From positions 64,619 to 128,618 of the forward strand of contig JAPUER010000058.1 of the NCBI GenBank assembly GCA_027492485.1: a DNA stretch of 64,000 bases, written 5' to 3'. Within the stretch, counting starts at the first letter, position 1. Each line of letters begins with the position of its first letter. Positions 17,281-26,345 of the stretch are shown piece after piece. The translations under genes were made by a program, and so were the position numbers. Origin of the DNA: Betaproteobacteria bacterium. Lineage in GTDB: Bacteria; Pseudomonadota; Gammaproteobacteria; Burkholderiales; Casimicrobiaceae. A model generated the notes under the pieces. That model did not search any database and was not told the DNA's origin. It worked only from the letters and a program-made list of their open reading frames with translations.

Positions 17281-18477
17281 ATGGATCTCAACTATTCACC
17301 CGAACAGCGCGCCTTCGAAAAAGAGGTACGCGATTTCACCCGCGCCAATCTCGATCCGAAGGTGGCCCGCAAAGTGCTCGAAGGCTCGCGGCTCGATCGC
17401 GAAGACTTCCTCGGCTGGCATCGCGCGCTGCACAAGAAGGGCTGGGTCGGCGTCGGCTGGCCAAGGCAGTTCGGCGGCACCGGCTGGAACTCCACGCAGC
17501 AGCACATCTTCGACGAAGTGACCGCCGACGAAGGCGCGCCGCAACTGATTCCGTTCGGGCTGCGCATGGTGTCGCCGGTCATCATGGCGTTCGGCAACAA
17601 GGAGCAGCAGGACTATCACCTGCCGAAAATCCTCTCCGGCGAAAACTGGTGGTGTCAGGGTTACAGCGAGCCGGGCTCGGGCTCCGATCTCGCCTCGCTC
17701 AAGTGCAAGGCCGAGCGCGACGGTGACCACTACATCGTCAACGGCCAGAAGACCTGGACCACGCTCGGCCAGTACGCCGACTGGATTTTCTGCCTCGTGC
17801 GCACCTCGAGCGAAGGCCGCCAGCAGGAGGGCATCTCGTTCCTGCTGATCGACATGAAGACGCCGGGTATCACGGTGCGTCCGATCATCATGCTCGATCA
17901 GGAGCATGAGGTGAACGAAGTCTGGTTCGACAACGTGAAAGTGCCGGTCAGCAACCGCGTCGGCGAAGAGAACAAGGGCTGGACTTACGCCAAGTTCCTG
18001 CTTGGCCACGAGCGCACCGGTATCGCCGGCGTCGGCCGCTGCAAGCGCATCGTCAAACGGCTGCAGAACGTCGCCAAACAGGCAAAGTCGAACGGTCGCC
18101 CGCTGATCGAAGACGTGCGTTTTCGCGACCGTCTGGCGCAGGTGGAAATCGATCTGCGCGCACTCGAAATCACGCTGCTGCGCGTGCTCGCCGCCGAGGC
18201 CGAGAAGCGCGCGCCCGGCCCCGAGGCTTCGCTGCTCAAGATCAAGGGCTCGGAGATTCAGCAGACGCTGACCGAGCTGACCATGATGGCCGCCGGCCCC
18301 GCCGCGCTGCCCTACGTGCGCGAGGGCGAGCATGGCGCCGCCGATGTGCCGTGGCTCAGCGACGAGGCGTTCCGCTTCGCCTCCGGCCACTACTTCAACT
18401 TCCGCAAGACGACGATCTACGGCGGTTCCAACGAAATCCAGCGCAACATCATCACGCAGATGGTGCTTGGTCTTTAG
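17281..18477 (+). CDS. Acyl-CoA dehydrogenase, first of a pair
   Basis: A 398-residue FAD-dependent acyl-CoA dehydrogenase. It shows CQGYSEPGSGSDLASLKCKAERDGDHYIVNGQKTW (the FAD and substrate-binding loop), a mid-domain, and the C-terminal helical domain ending in TTIYGGSNEIQRNIITQMVLGL. The next gene encodes a shorter dehydrogenase, as in PimC/PimD-type heteromeric enzymes for dicarboxylic or branched acyl-CoAs. A GAGG ribosome-binding site precedes the ATG at 17281; the upstream start at 17254 is less likely. Confidence 0.9.
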   Translation: MDLNYSPEQRAFEKEVRDFTRANLDPKVARKVLEGSRLDREDFLGWHRALHKKGWVGVGWPRQFGGTGWNSTQQHIFDEVTADEGAPQLIPFGLRMVSPVIMAFGNKEQQDYHLPKILSGENWWCQGYSEPGSGSDLASLKCKAERDGDHYIVNGQKTWTTLGQYADWIFCLVRTSSEGRQQEGISFLLIDMKTPGITVRPIIMLDQEHEVNEVWFDNVKVPVSNRVGEENKGWTYAKFLLGHERTGIAGVGRCKRIVKRLQNVAKQAKSNGRPLIEDVRFRDRLAQVEIDLRALEITLLRVLAAEAEKRAPGPEASLLKIKGSEIQQTLTELTMMAAGPAALPYVREGEHGAADVPWLSDEAFRFASGHYFNFRKTTIYGGSNEIQRNIITQMVLGL

Positions 18478-18494
18478 CCGGAAGGACAACCCAT

Positions 18495-19628
18495 ATGGAC
18501 TTCAATCTCTCCGACGAGCAGAACGCGCTCAAGGATTCGCTGGCCAAATTCATCGACCGCGACTACGGTTTCGAAGCGCGCTGGAAGGTGCTGCGGTCGC
18601 CCGCAGGCTGGTCGCGCGCGCACTGGAACCAGCTCGCCGAAATCGGCCTGATGGCGCTGCCGGTGGCCGAAGCCGACGGTGGCCTCGGCGGCAAGGGCGT
18701 CGACACCATGCTGGTGATGGAGGAACTCGGGCGCGGCCTGGTGCTTGAGCCCTACCTCGGCTGCGCGATCCTGCCGGCAGCGCTGATCAAGGCCGCGGGC
18801 AACGCTGCCCAGCGCGCCGCGCTCAGCGAAGGTCTCGCCAGCGGAGCAACGCTGTACGCCTTCGCGCACAGCGAACCGGGCCAGCGTTACGAACGCAACG
18901 CGGTGGCGATGACGGCCACCGCCAAAGGTGCGGGCTACGTGCTGAACGGCAAGAAGGTCTCGGTGCTCGGCGGCGATGCGGCGGATCAATTGCTGGTGTC
19001 GGCCACCGTTGCTGGCGACACCGACCCGTCGCTGTTCGTGGTGCCGGCGACTGCTGCCGGCGTGACGCGCTTCGGCTATCCGATGCAGGACGCGCAGCGC
19101 GGTGCCGATATTGCATTCGCCAATGTTGAAGTCGGCGCCGACGCCCTGCTCGGCGAGCGCGGCAAAGCGGCTGCCGCCATCGACTACGCGCTCGACGTGG
19201 CATGCGCCGCGCTCTGTGCCGAAGCCGTCGGCGCGATGGCGGAACTGCACAAGATCACCGTCGAGTATCTCAAGACGCGCAAGCAGTTCGGCCGCCCGAT
19301 CGGCATGAATCAGGCGCTGCAGCATCGCGCGGTGGACATGCTGATGCATGTGGAAATGTCGCGCTCGATGGCGATGGAAGCCGCGGTCGCCTGCGACAAC
19401 CCGGACAGCGCCGCGCGGGCGAAAGCGATCTCGGCAGCCAAGACGCTGGTCAGCCAGGGCTGCCGTTACGTCGGCCAGCAGGCAGTGCAATTGCACGGCG
19501 GCATCGGCGTCACCGATGAGCTGAATACCTCGCACTACTTCAAGCGCCTGACCATGATCAGCGTGACCTTCGGCGACACCGACTGGCATCTCGCCCGCTA
19601 CGGCGACGCGCTGCTCGCGGCAGCGTAG
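18495..19628 (+). CDS. Acyl-CoA dehydrogenase, second of a pair
   Basis: A 377-residue acyl-CoA dehydrogenase homologue. The N-terminal helical domain and middle beta domain are divergent. The C-terminal domain shows LKTRKQFGRPIGMNQALQHRAVDMLMHVEMSRSMAMEAA and QLHGGIGVTDELNTSHYFKRL. The gene starts 17 nt after its partner with AAGGA upstream, so the two are one operon and probably one heteromeric enzyme of acyl-CoA oxidation. PimD-like is the closest type recognised. Confidence 0.88.
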   Translation: MDFNLSDEQNALKDSLAKFIDRDYGFEARWKVLRSPAGWSRAHWNQLAEIGLMALPVAEADGGLGGKGVDTMLVMEELGRGLVLEPYLGCAILPAALIKAAGNAAQRAALSEGLASGATLYAFAHSEPGQRYERNAVAMTATAKGAGYVLNGKKVSVLGGDAADQLLVSATVAGDTDPSLFVVPATAAGVTRFGYPMQDAQRGADIAFANVEVGADALLGERGKAAAAIDYALDVACAALCAEAVGAMAELHKITVEYLKTRKQFGRPIGMNQALQHRAVDMLMHVEMSRSMAMEAAVACDNPDSAARAKAISAAKTLVSQGCRYVGQQAVQLHGGIGVTDELNTSHYFKRLTMISVTFGDTDWHLARYGDALLAAA

Positions 19629-19684
19629 ATCGGTGGCAGCCCTCGATTCCACTGCGTTGCATCGAGGCTTGTAGTGACGCCGTC

Positions 19685-19779
19685 ATTCCCGCGAAGGCGG
19701 GAATCCAGACCGCGCTGACAAGGTCATGCCGGCCTGCCAATGCAACCCTTTCGGGCTGGGTCCCCGCCTTCGCGGGGAC
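19685..19779. repeat. REP-like hairpin pair (CGTCATTCCCGCGAAGGCGGGAATCC type)
   Basis: ATTCCCGC (19685-19692) pairs with GCGGGAAT (19697-19704) around GAAG. GTCCCCGC (19760-19767) pairs with GCGGGGAC (19772-19779) around CTTC. This pair is a dispersed intergenic repeat familiar from many proteobacterial genomes. It fills the gap between the convergent dehydrogenase and TPR genes and may act as a transcription barrier. Confidence 0.8.
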
Positions 19780-19850
19780 GACAGCCTGCCAAGGCATCGT
19801 TTGGCTCAGGGTCGACTGCCAGCGCGAGGTCTCGCCAGGCTCGCAGTAAA

Positions 19851-20729
19851 TCAGGGTTTCCGCTTCAAGCTGTTCTGCTTTTCGGTGTACTTCGCGGCGT
19901 CTTCCGGGCGCTTCAGCGCCTTGCTGAGCGCGGCCAGTTCCTCGTAGACGTATTCGTCCGGCTCTTTCGCGGCGAGCATTTCCTGCTCCAGCCGTAGCTG
20001 GATCGCGAGTGCATCGTCGAGCTTGCCCTGCAATCGCCGCACGTTCGCCACCTGCCACCACGCAATGCGCACGTTGAGCGGCGTGCCGGTCGCCTGGTGC
20101 GCCTTCAGCGCGGCGTCGAAATGCTTTGCCGCGGCGTCGAGGTTGCCGCGCTCGCGCTCGGTGGAGCCCATGTTGTTGGCGAGTCCCGCGCGCCAGCGGA
20201 TGGCGCGCGGCAGTTCGCTCGACCGCGCCAGCCGCATCGCGACCTCGGTCCACGCCATCGCTTCATCGAGATTTTTCGAGAAGCCGAACATGTGCGCCGC
20301 GTCGATGGCGAGCAGCACCTCGCTCTCGCGCTGCGCGAGCTGGAAGGCATCGACAAACAGCGGCTTCGCCTGATCAAACTGCCCGGCCGAGTTGAGCGTG
20401 CGGCCGCGTTCGAGCAGATAGCGGATGCGCACCCGCGGCGCGGTGTTGCCGGACATGCGGGCCGCCACCGCGTCGAGCGCCAGGTTGGCGCGCGCAAAGT
20501 CGCGCCGGATGCTGAAGGTGCGTGCGATCTGCGTTTCGACTTCGAGCGCCGCGTCACCGGTCTCGGCTTTCAGCACCTCGCGAAAGCGTGCTTCGCTCTC
20601 CGCCGGTTTCGCGTAGTCCCAGAGCGCATCGATGTCTGCCGCCACACTCACTCCACCCGTCCAGAAGATTGCGCCGGCCAGGAAGGCACGGGCGGCGCGG
20701 CGCGCACTAGCTGCCACGCTGACCGCCAT
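19851..20729 (-). CDS. Exported tetratricopeptide-repeat protein
   Basis: A 292-residue protein starting at the ATG at 20729, which overlaps the end of the flavin reductase gene by 23 nt. An N-terminal signal-like segment (ARRAARAFLAGAIFWTGGVSVAA) is followed by TPR-like helical pairs over most of the length (for example ANNMGSTERERGNLDAAAKHFDAALKAHQA). It probably acts as a scaffold in the periplasm; partner unknown. It is the last gene of the rraA-hydrolase-flavin reductase operon, and its stop is in the REP-rich gap. Confidence 0.7.
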   Translation of the reverse strand: MAVSVAASARRAARAFLAGAIFWTGGVSVAADIDALWDYAKPAESEARFREVLKAETGDAALEVETQIARTFSIRRDFARANLALDAVAARMSGNTAPRVRIRYLLERGRTLNSAGQFDQAKPLFVDAFQLAQRESEVLLAIDAAHMFGFSKNLDEAMAWTEVAMRLARSSELPRAIRWRAGLANNMGSTERERGNLDAAAKHFDAALKAHQATGTPLNVRIAWWQVANVRRLQGKLDDALAIQLRLEQEMLAAKEPDEYVYEELAALSKALKRPEDAAKYTEKQNSLKRKP

Positions 20730-21384
20730 CGCGCCGCTGCAGCGTCTCGATCTCGCGCAGCCGCGCGTAGAAATTACTGCCGAGCCGCGCATAGGGCCGC
20801 ATGTCGATCTGCGACAGCACGTCGACGCGATGCTTGAAGCCGCGCTTCTCGCCGGCGTAGCAGCGGGCGTCGATATGCACCTGCACCACGTCGCCCATCA
20901 CCCAGGTACTGCGTCCGAGCGCAATGCTTTCGCGCAGCACACATTCGTAGGCAACCGGCACGCCCGCCACCCGCGGTGGCTTCACGCGCGTCGACGCCAC
21001 CGGTGTCAGGCCCGCGTGCACGAATTCGCTGGCGCCGGGCGGCAGCGGATCGCTGCTGCGCACCATCGCCTCGGCCATCGATTCCGGCACCAGATTGATG
21101 ACGAACTCACGCGTCTCGCGGATGTTGGCCCAGGTGTCTTTCAGCGCCCAGGTCTCGTTGCTGCGGTCCTCGCCACGCGGGCCACAACTGAAGCCAAGCA
21201 CCGGCGGCGTCGGCGAGCAGACATTGAAAAACGAGAACGGCGCGATATTGGTGTTGCCCTGCGCATCGATGCTCGACACCCAGGCAATCGGGCGCGGAAC
21301 GATGGCATCGCGCAGCACGAAGTACATCTCGTCGGCCGTGAAATCGGCCGGCGCCAGCGAGATCGCATCCGGTGCAGCGCTCAC
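20707..21384 (-). CDS. Flavin reductase-like domain protein
   Basis: A 225-residue protein of the flavin reductase-like (FMN-binding split barrel) family: PRPIAWVSSIDAQGNTNIAPFSFFN near the N-terminus, then ETREFVINLVPESMAEAM and YECVLRESIALGRSTWVMGDVVQVH. Members reduce or bind FMN for partner oxygenases. The GTG start at 21384 overlaps the stop of the hydrolase gene (GTGA), giving translational coupling. No partner oxygenase is adjacent. Its own 3' end overlaps the TPR gene. Confidence 0.85.
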   Translation of the reverse strand: MSAAPDAISLAPADFTADEMYFVLRDAIVPRPIAWVSSIDAQGNTNIAPFSFFNVCSPTPPVLGFSCGPRGEDRSNETWALKDTWANIRETREFVINLVPESMAEAMVRSSDPLPPGASEFVHAGLTPVASTRVKPPRVAGVPVAYECVLRESIALGRSTWVMGDVVQVHIDARCYAGEKRGFKHRVDVLSQIDMRPYARLGSNFYARLREIETLQRRDGGQRGS

Positions 21385-22271
21385 GCAGCGTCCCACGGCG
21401 CGGCATGCAGAAAGCGCTTCACCGCGGCCACCGTCGGCTCGTCCATGATCATCGGCGCGTGGCCGGTGTCGGCGATGGTCAATGCTTCGGCAACGCGACC
21501 GGCGTCGCAGTGCATCGCGAGCATCCGGTCGACGGTCGTTGCGCTGAGCAGATCGGACTCGGCACCGCGCAGCACCAGCACCGGCTGCATGACCGCGGCC
21601 CACAGCGGCCACATGTCCATCGCGGTCTGCTTGAGTCCGTCGCGGAAGGCGTCGCCGATCTTGGGGTCGGTCTTGAACTCCCACTGCCCGTCCGTGCGTT
21701 GCTGCACGGCCGTCTTCACCATGTGATGCTTTTGCTCGTCGGTCAGCGGGCCGAAGGTGGCGTTGATCGGCTGCACCGCGTCGAACAGCGCCATGTAGCT
21801 CGGGAAGGTCGGCACCCGGCCGACGTAGGCCGCGATGCGATCCAGCGCCGCCTTTTCGATCACCGGCCCGATGTCGTTGATGACGAAGCGGCGCATCTTC
21901 GAGCCCGGCGTGGCGGCCATCACCATGCCGATCAGCCCGCCCATCGAGGTGCCGATCCAGTCGTAGCGCGACACGCCGAGCTGAGTGAACATCGCATTGA
22001 TCGCCGCGATGTAGTTCGGAATCGTGTAGTCCGCCGCATTCGCATACCAGTCGCTCTCGCCGCGACCGGGAATGTCGGGGCACAGCACGCGGCAGCCATC
22101 GGCCAGCGCAGGAGCAACCACGTCGAAGTCGCGCCCGTTGCGCGACAGGCCGTGCACGCAGACCACCACCCGCGGATTGCGCTCGTCGCCCCAGTCATGC
22201 ACCACCATGTTGCGCGTCGCATCGCCCACCGGTACGACGACATTGATGCGGCGATCGGGGGTCGGAATCAT
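21381..22271 (-). CDS. Alpha/beta hydrolase
   Basis: A 296-residue cytoplasmic alpha/beta hydrolase: [14 protein letters not shown] (HG oxyanion motif), the nucleophile elbow GTSMGG, an aspartate in the ESDLLS region and the histidine in DTGHAP. The ATG at 22271 overlaps the rraA stop (ATGA), so the genes are translationally coupled. The operon order rraA-hydrolase-flavin reductase suggests a small catabolic unit, for instance ring-cleavage product hydrolysis, but the substrate is not predictable. Confidence 0.85.
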   Translation of the reverse strand: MIPTPDRRINVVVPVGDATRNMVVHDWGDERNPRVVVCVHGLSRNGRDFDVVAPALADGCRVLCPDIPGRGESDWYANAADYTIPNYIAAINAMFTQLGVSRYDWIGTSMGGLIGMVMAATPGSKMRRFVINDIGPVIEKAALDRIAAYVGRVPTFPSYMALFDAVQPINATFGPLTDEQKHHMVKTAVQQRTDGQWEFKTDPKIGDAFRDGLKQTAMDMWPLWAAVMQPVLVLRGAESDLLSATTVDRMLAMHCDAGRVAEALTIADTGHAPMIMDEPTVAAVKRFLHAAPWDAA

Positions 22272-22759
22272 GCCAGCTCCACATCGGAAAACAACACGCC
22301 ATCGCGATCGGCGTAGCACCAGTCACCCGGCTTCACCGTCACACCGCCGAACGCGAGCGGCACGTCGAACGACCCGGCCCCCGCTTTTTTGCTCTTGACC
22401 GGACAGGTGCCCAGCGCACGCACGCCAATGGCACAGGCGTCGATCTCGTCGGCATCGCGGATCGGCGCGTTGAGCACCACGCCGGCCCAGCCGTTCTTCT
22501 CGGCCAGCTTGCCCAGATTGCCGCCGAGCAGCGCACAACGCAGCGAGCCGGCGCCATCGACCACCAGCACCCGACCGTCTCCCGCACTGTCCACCGCGGT
22601 ACGCACCAGCGAGTTGTCCTCGAACACTTTCAGGGTCTTCACCCGGCCGGCAAACGTGGTGTATTTGCCGTAGTGGTGGAAGTTGGCAGCAAGAACACGG
22701 AGTGACCCGTCAGCAAGCTTCGGCTCGTTGGCGTCGCAAAGGTCGGTGGTGGCGGGCAT
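22268..22759 (-). CDS. rraA: RraA family protein
   Basis: A 163-residue protein like E. coli RraA, the trimeric inhibitor of RNase [71 protein letters not shown] and [12 protein letters not shown]. The same fold includes 4-carboxy-4-hydroxy-2-oxoadipate and HMG aldolases, and the conserved G-x-L and R-D features are shared. In this operon with a hydrolase and flavin reductase, a catabolic aldolase role is possible, though the close likeness to RraA favours that name. Confidence 0.8.
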   Translation of the reverse strand: MPATTDLCDANEPKLADGSLRVLAANFHHYGKYTTFAGRVKTLKVFEDNSLVRTAVDSAGDGRVLVVDGAGSLRCALLGGNLGKLAEKNGWAGVVLNAPIRDADEIDACAIGVRALGTCPVKSKKAGAGSFDVPLAFGGVTVKPGDWCYADRDGVLFSDVELA

Positions 22760-22854
22760 GGACGAGGAAAAGAAGTGTTTTGTGAAGCATAGCGCGGCTG
22801 TCCGCTAGCGCGTTCACGGTGCTCGCGCGAGCCATGAACCGGCGGGAGGTCGTA

Positions 22855-22982
22855 GGGTGCGTTTTCAACGCACCCAAATTGATACCAGCCAGATCGTTCT
22901 TCGCGGCGATGGTTGACTCGTCATCACCCCGGATTTGTAGTGCAACCAACCCTCACCCCAACCCTCTCCCGCTGGGAGAGGG
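22855..22982. repeat. Two REP-like hairpins between rraA and amn
   Basis: GGGTGCGTT (22855-22863) and AACGCACCC (22867-22875) form a 9-bp stem with loop TTC. CCCTCTCCC (22962-22970) and GGGAGAGGG (22974-22982) form a 9-bp stem with loop GCT. The second is the common CCCTCTCCC-type repeat, seen again at 51745. It lies 10 bp after the amn stop and could limit read-through. The rest of the 233-bp gap shows nothing. Confidence 0.75.
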
Positions 22983-22992
22983 AGCCGTTGCG

Positions 22993-24546
22993 CTACTGGA
23001 ACGCCACCTCGGCGAAGCTGCGCAGCTTGCGGCTGTGCAGGTGATCCGCCCCCGCTTCGCGCATCAGCTCGATGGCGCGAATGCCGATCAGCAGGTGCTG
23101 GTTGACGCGTTCGCGATAGAAGTGGTTGGCCATGCCGGGCAGTTTGATTTCGCCGTGCAGCGGCTTGTCGCTGACGCAGAGCAGCGTGCCGTAGGGGACG
23201 CGGAAGCGAAAGCCGTTGGCGGCGATGGTGGCGCTTTCCATGTCGAGCGCGATGGCGCGGCTTTGCGAGAAACGCAACTCCGGCGAGGTGGCCGCGCCGC
23301 GTGACGGCAGCAGCTCCCAGTTGCGGTTGTCGGTGCTGGCGACGGTGCCGGTGCGCAGCACGCGCTTGAGTTCATAGCCCTTGAGCCGGGTGATGTCGGC
23401 GACCGCCGTTTCCAATGCCACCTGCACTTCGGCCAACGCCGGGATCGGCACCCACAGCGGCAGCTCTTCGTCGAGCACGTGGTCCTCGCGCACATAGCCG
23501 TGGGCGAGCACGTAGTCGCCCAGCGATTGCGAGTTGCGCAGGCCGGCGCAGTGGCCGAGCATCAGCCAGGCGTGCGGGCGCAGCACGGCAATGTGGTCGG
23601 TGATGGTCTTGGCGTTGGCCGGGCCGACGCCGATGTTGACCATGGTGATGCCGGAATGATCGGCGCGCAGCAGGTGATAGCCCGGCATCTGCGGCAGCCG
23701 CGGCGGCGGGGCGCCCAGGGCGTCGATGGCCTCCGCCGGCAATCCTTTGCGACGCGTCACGACGTTGCCCGGTTCGACGAAGGCGATGTATTCGCTGTTC
23801 GGGTCGTTCATCAGTTCATGGCCGATGCGCACGAATTCGTCGATGTAGAACTGGTAGTTGGTGAACAGCACGAAGTTCTGGAACCACTCCGGTGCGGTGC
23901 CGGTGTAGTGGCGCAGGCGGTGCAGCGAGTAGTCGACGCGCGGCGCGGTGAACAGCGAAAGCGGCTGCTGCGCGCCGTGCGGCGGCTCATAGGTGCCGTT
24001 GGCGATGCCGTCGTCCATCACCAGCAAGTCCGGCAGGTCGAACACGTCGCGCATCATCTGCCGGCGCTCGTTGCTCAGCGTGCCTTCGACGTGATCGTTC
24101 TCGGCGAACGAAAAATGCACCGGAATCGGCTGCGCGCTGCTGCCGACTTCGAGCGTGGTGCCGTGGTTTTTCAGCAGCAGGCGGAACTGCTCCAGGTAGT
24201 AGTCGGCGTAAAGATCGGGCCGCGTCAGCGTCGTCTCGTAAACGCCGGGGCCGTGCACGAAGCCGTAGGAGAGCCGCGAATCGGCGCGGGCGACGGTGCG
24301 CGTGTGCACGCGAACGAACGGGTAGCAGGCGCGCACATGGCTGCCGATGTCCTCACCGGCGACGAAGCGATGCAAGCTGTCACGCAAGTGATTGATGGCG
24401 CCGTCGTAGATGCGCCGGACCTGTGCGAGCGCTAGGCTGGCATCGTCAAACTGCGCCGGGGCGACAAAGGGGGGCACCGAGGATGGTGCAACAACGGGGG
24501 GCACCGAGGATGGCGCAGTGGTGGGGTTATGTTTATTCTTGTCCAT
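22993..24546 (-). CDS. amn: AMP nucleosidase
   Basis: Amn hydrolyses AMP to adenine and ribose 5-phosphate. The 517-residue protein matches the family along its length: GSHVRACYPFVRVHTRT, LSYGFVHGPGVYETTLTRPDLY, HVEGTLSNERRQMMRDVFDLPDLLVMDDGIANGTY, and a C-terminal phosphorylase-like domain with NIGVGPANAKTITDH, GHCAGLRNSQSLGDYVLAHGYVREDHVL and ALDMESATIAANGFRFRVPYGTLLCVSDKPLHGE. An N-terminal extension of about 30 residues contains a duplicated APSSVPP segment encoded by a tandem DNA repeat. It is divergent from the DUF1415 gene. Confidence 0.95.
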   Translation of the reverse strand: MDKNKHNPTTAPSSVPPVVAPSSVPPFVAPAQFDDASLALAQVRRIYDGAINHLRDSLHRFVAGEDIGSHVRACYPFVRVHTRTVARADSRLSYGFVHGPGVYETTLTRPDLYADYYLEQFRLLLKNHGTTLEVGSSAQPIPVHFSFAENDHVEGTLSNERRQMMRDVFDLPDLLVMDDGIANGTYEPPHGAQQPLSLFTAPRVDYSLHRLRHYTGTAPEWFQNFVLFTNYQFYIDEFVRIGHELMNDPNSEYIAFVEPGNVVTRRKGLPAEAIDALGAPPPRLPQMPGYHLLRADHSGITMVNIGVGPANAKTITDHIAVLRPHAWLMLGHCAGLRNSQSLGDYVLAHGYVREDHVLDEELPLWVPIPALAEVQVALETAVADITRLKGYELKRVLRTGTVASTDNRNWELLPSRGAATSPELRFSQSRAIALDMESATIAANGFRFRVPYGTLLCVSDKPLHGEIKLPGMANHFYRERVNQHLLIGIRAIELMREAGADHLHSRKLRSFAEVAFQ

Positions 24547-24644
24547 TTCCTATTTTGCACGGCGAAATCGCTTTCGCGATAGATTTCGTCTATGCCCGCT
24601 ATTTGATGCTGCGCGCATTGCGTCCTGATTGCATCGCCCCGCCC

Positions 24645-25220
24645 ATGACAACCGCCGACCACGAACCACCTGAAGTGACCGCCACCAAACGCTGGATTGA
24701 GCACGCCGTGATCGGGCTCAACCTCTGCCCGTTTGCCAAGGCGGTGTTCAGCAAGAACCAGATTCGCTACGCGGTGAGCATGGCGCAAACTCCCGAGGCC
24801 GTGGCCGGCGATCTGCATCGCGAGCTGGAATGGCTCGCGCAAGCAAGCGCCGAGGCCGTCGACACCACGCTGCTGATCTTGCCCCATGCGTTTGCCGACT
24901 TTCTGGATTTCAACGATTTCATCGATGTTGCCGATGGGCTGGTTGTGGAACTCGAACTCGACGGCATCCTGCAGGTCGCGAGTTTCCATCCAAAGTTTCA
25001 GTTTGCCGACACCGATGCCGACGACATCGGCAACTACACCAATCGCGCGCCGTATCCGACGCTGCACATTCTGCGCGAAGACAGCGTGGAGCGCGCCGTC
25101 GCGGCGTTTCCCGACGAGCTGGAGATTGCCGAACACAACATCGAAACGATGGAAAAACTCGGCCACGACGGCTGGGCGGCGCTTGCGGTGGGTGCGCCGG
25201 CGACCGCCCGGACCGGTTGA
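24645..25220 (+). CDS. DUF1415 family protein
   Basis: A 191-residue soluble protein of the DUF1415 family: KRWIEHAVIGLNLCPFAKAVF at the N-terminus (with a conserved Cys), a central FADFLDFNDFIDVADGLV, then LQVASFHPKFQFADTDADDIGNYTNRAPYPTLHILREDSVERAV. Family function is unknown; the conserved N, C, H and Y positions suggest an enzyme. The ATG at 24645 is chosen as the one nearest the conserved region. It is divergent from amn with a 98-bp gap. Confidence 0.8.
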   Translation: MTTADHEPPEVTATKRWIEHAVIGLNLCPFAKAVFSKNQIRYAVSMAQTPEAVAGDLHRELEWLAQASAEAVDTTLLILPHAFADFLDFNDFIDVADGLVVELELDGILQVASFHPKFQFADTDADDIGNYTNRAPYPTLHILREDSVERAVAAFPDELEIAEHNIETMEKLGHDGWAALAVGAPATARTG

Positions 25221-25257
25221 TGCGCTCGCGTTCCCGCTCCTCCCGACCTCGCGCGCC

Positions 25258-26085
25258 TCATCTCGCCGTCAACGGCTCCAGCCCGGTTTTGGCGATGATC
25301 GGTGCAGCCTTCGCCGAGGTGAAGAAGCGGATCAGTTCGCGGGCGGCTTCTGGTTCGGCAGCGCCGGTGACGATGCCAGCCGAAAACAGCGTCGCCTGCT
25401 GCACCTCGTCGGGTAGCGGGCCGATGTAATCGATGCCGGGGATCGGCACCAGCTCGCTCACCTGCTGCAAACCCAGTTCGGCGTCGCCGCGGGCGACCAC
25501 GGTGCCGACCCGTTCGCTCAGGATGCGTTTGCTCTTGGGCAGCACCTGATCGGCGATGCCGAGCTTCTGCACCAGTTGCGTCGAAAAGTAGACGCCGCTG
25601 GCGCTGGCCGAATAGGCAATGGATTTGGCGTCGAGCAGCGTCTGCTTCAGTTTGGCAACGGTGCTGATGTCGGGCTTCGGCGCACCGGCCTTGACCGCAA
25701 AGCCGATGCTGGAACGCACCAGATCGACGCGACTGCCGGCGACCGCCTTGCCGTCCTTGATGAACTGGTCGAGCGCGGGGCCGGCCAGGATGATGACGTC
25801 GAACTTTTCGCCACGTGCGAGACGGGTGGGGATGGCGTCGGGCGCGTTGCCCATCGAGGCGCCGAACGAGGAAACGACCTTGTGGCCGCTCGCCTTCTCG
25901 AACTCCGGTACCAGCAGTTTGTACGCCTCGGTGAACGCACCGGAGGTGATGACGCGGATTTCCGCGCTGCGCGGCGCGGGCGCGGTGGGCGTGGCGCAGG
26001 CGCCCAGCAGCAGCGCGGGCGCGGCGAGCGCGGCGCTGGCGAAGCCGCGCAACAGACGGCGGCGCGGTGCAATCGAACGGTTCAT
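25258..26085 (-). CDS. Extracellular solute-binding lipoprotein (ModA/type-2 periplasmic fold)
   Basis: A 275-residue binding protein. From the ATG at 26085 (GAGGAGG ribosome-binding site) the N-terminus has an RRRLLRG charged stretch, a hydrophobic core and lipobox LLGAC. The mature part resembles molybdate-binding (ModA-like) proteins: EIRVITSGAFTEAYKLLVPEFEKASGHKV, GEKFDVIILAGPALDQFI and YSASASGVYFSTQLVQKLGI. No permease or ATPase gene is adjacent, so the ligand and transporter are unknown. The double arginine could also allow Tat export. It is divergent from proA across palindrome copy A. Confidence 0.8.
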   Translation of the reverse strand: MNRSIAPRRRLLRGFASAALAAPALLLGACATPTAPAPRSAEIRVITSGAFTEAYKLLVPEFEKASGHKVVSSFGASMGNAPDAIPTRLARGEKFDVIILAGPALDQFIKDGKAVAGSRVDLVRSSIGFAVKAGAPKPDISTVAKLKQTLLDAKSIAYSASASGVYFSTQLVQKLGIADQVLPKSKRILSERVGTVVARGDAELGLQQVSELVPIPGIDYIGPLPDEVQQATLFSAGIVTGAAEPEAARELIRFFTSAKAAPIIAKTGLEPLTAR

Positions 26086-26181
26086 GGTTGCCTCCTCGGT
26101 GGCGATGTCGTGGCGGCGTAGCGTACGAGTTGCCGCTAACGGATTGCTGGCAAGCGATCGGCCGAACCGGATGGCACTGTC

Positions 26182-26309
26182 AGCCAATGGCTTACTGCTG
26201 TAACGCCTATTCCATAAGGCTTGAAGCGATAATTTTCAGAAAGTCGACTTGCGCAATTTTCGGCGTCAAATGCCCATTAAATAGGCGTTTTAACTGCAAA
26301 GCCAATGAC
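26182..26309. repeat. Dispersed intergenic palindrome, copy A
   Basis: An imperfect palindrome of about 128 bp centred on AAGTCGACTT (26241-26250). Read outward, both arms contain AAATTnTCG or AATTTTCGGC, then a GCC-TAT-GGC hairpin motif and AATAGGCGTT, then GTAAGCC-ATTGG or GCAAAGCCAATG. GCCTATTCCATAAGGC (26205-26220) is a small hairpin within the left arm. It sits between the divergent binding-protein gene and proA. Confidence 0.75.
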
Positions 26310-26333
26310 GAGTCACGCCGCAGTCGCGACCGC

Positions 26334-26339
26334 TAGAAT
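26334..26339 (+). promoter_or_regulatory. Putative -10 box of proA (leaderless start)
   Basis: TAGAAT ends 6 nt before the proA ATG at 26346, with no Shine-Dalgarno sequence. The spacing is the same as in front of hrcA, hemH and argS. Confidence 0.4.
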
Positions 26340-26345
26340 GCTGTC

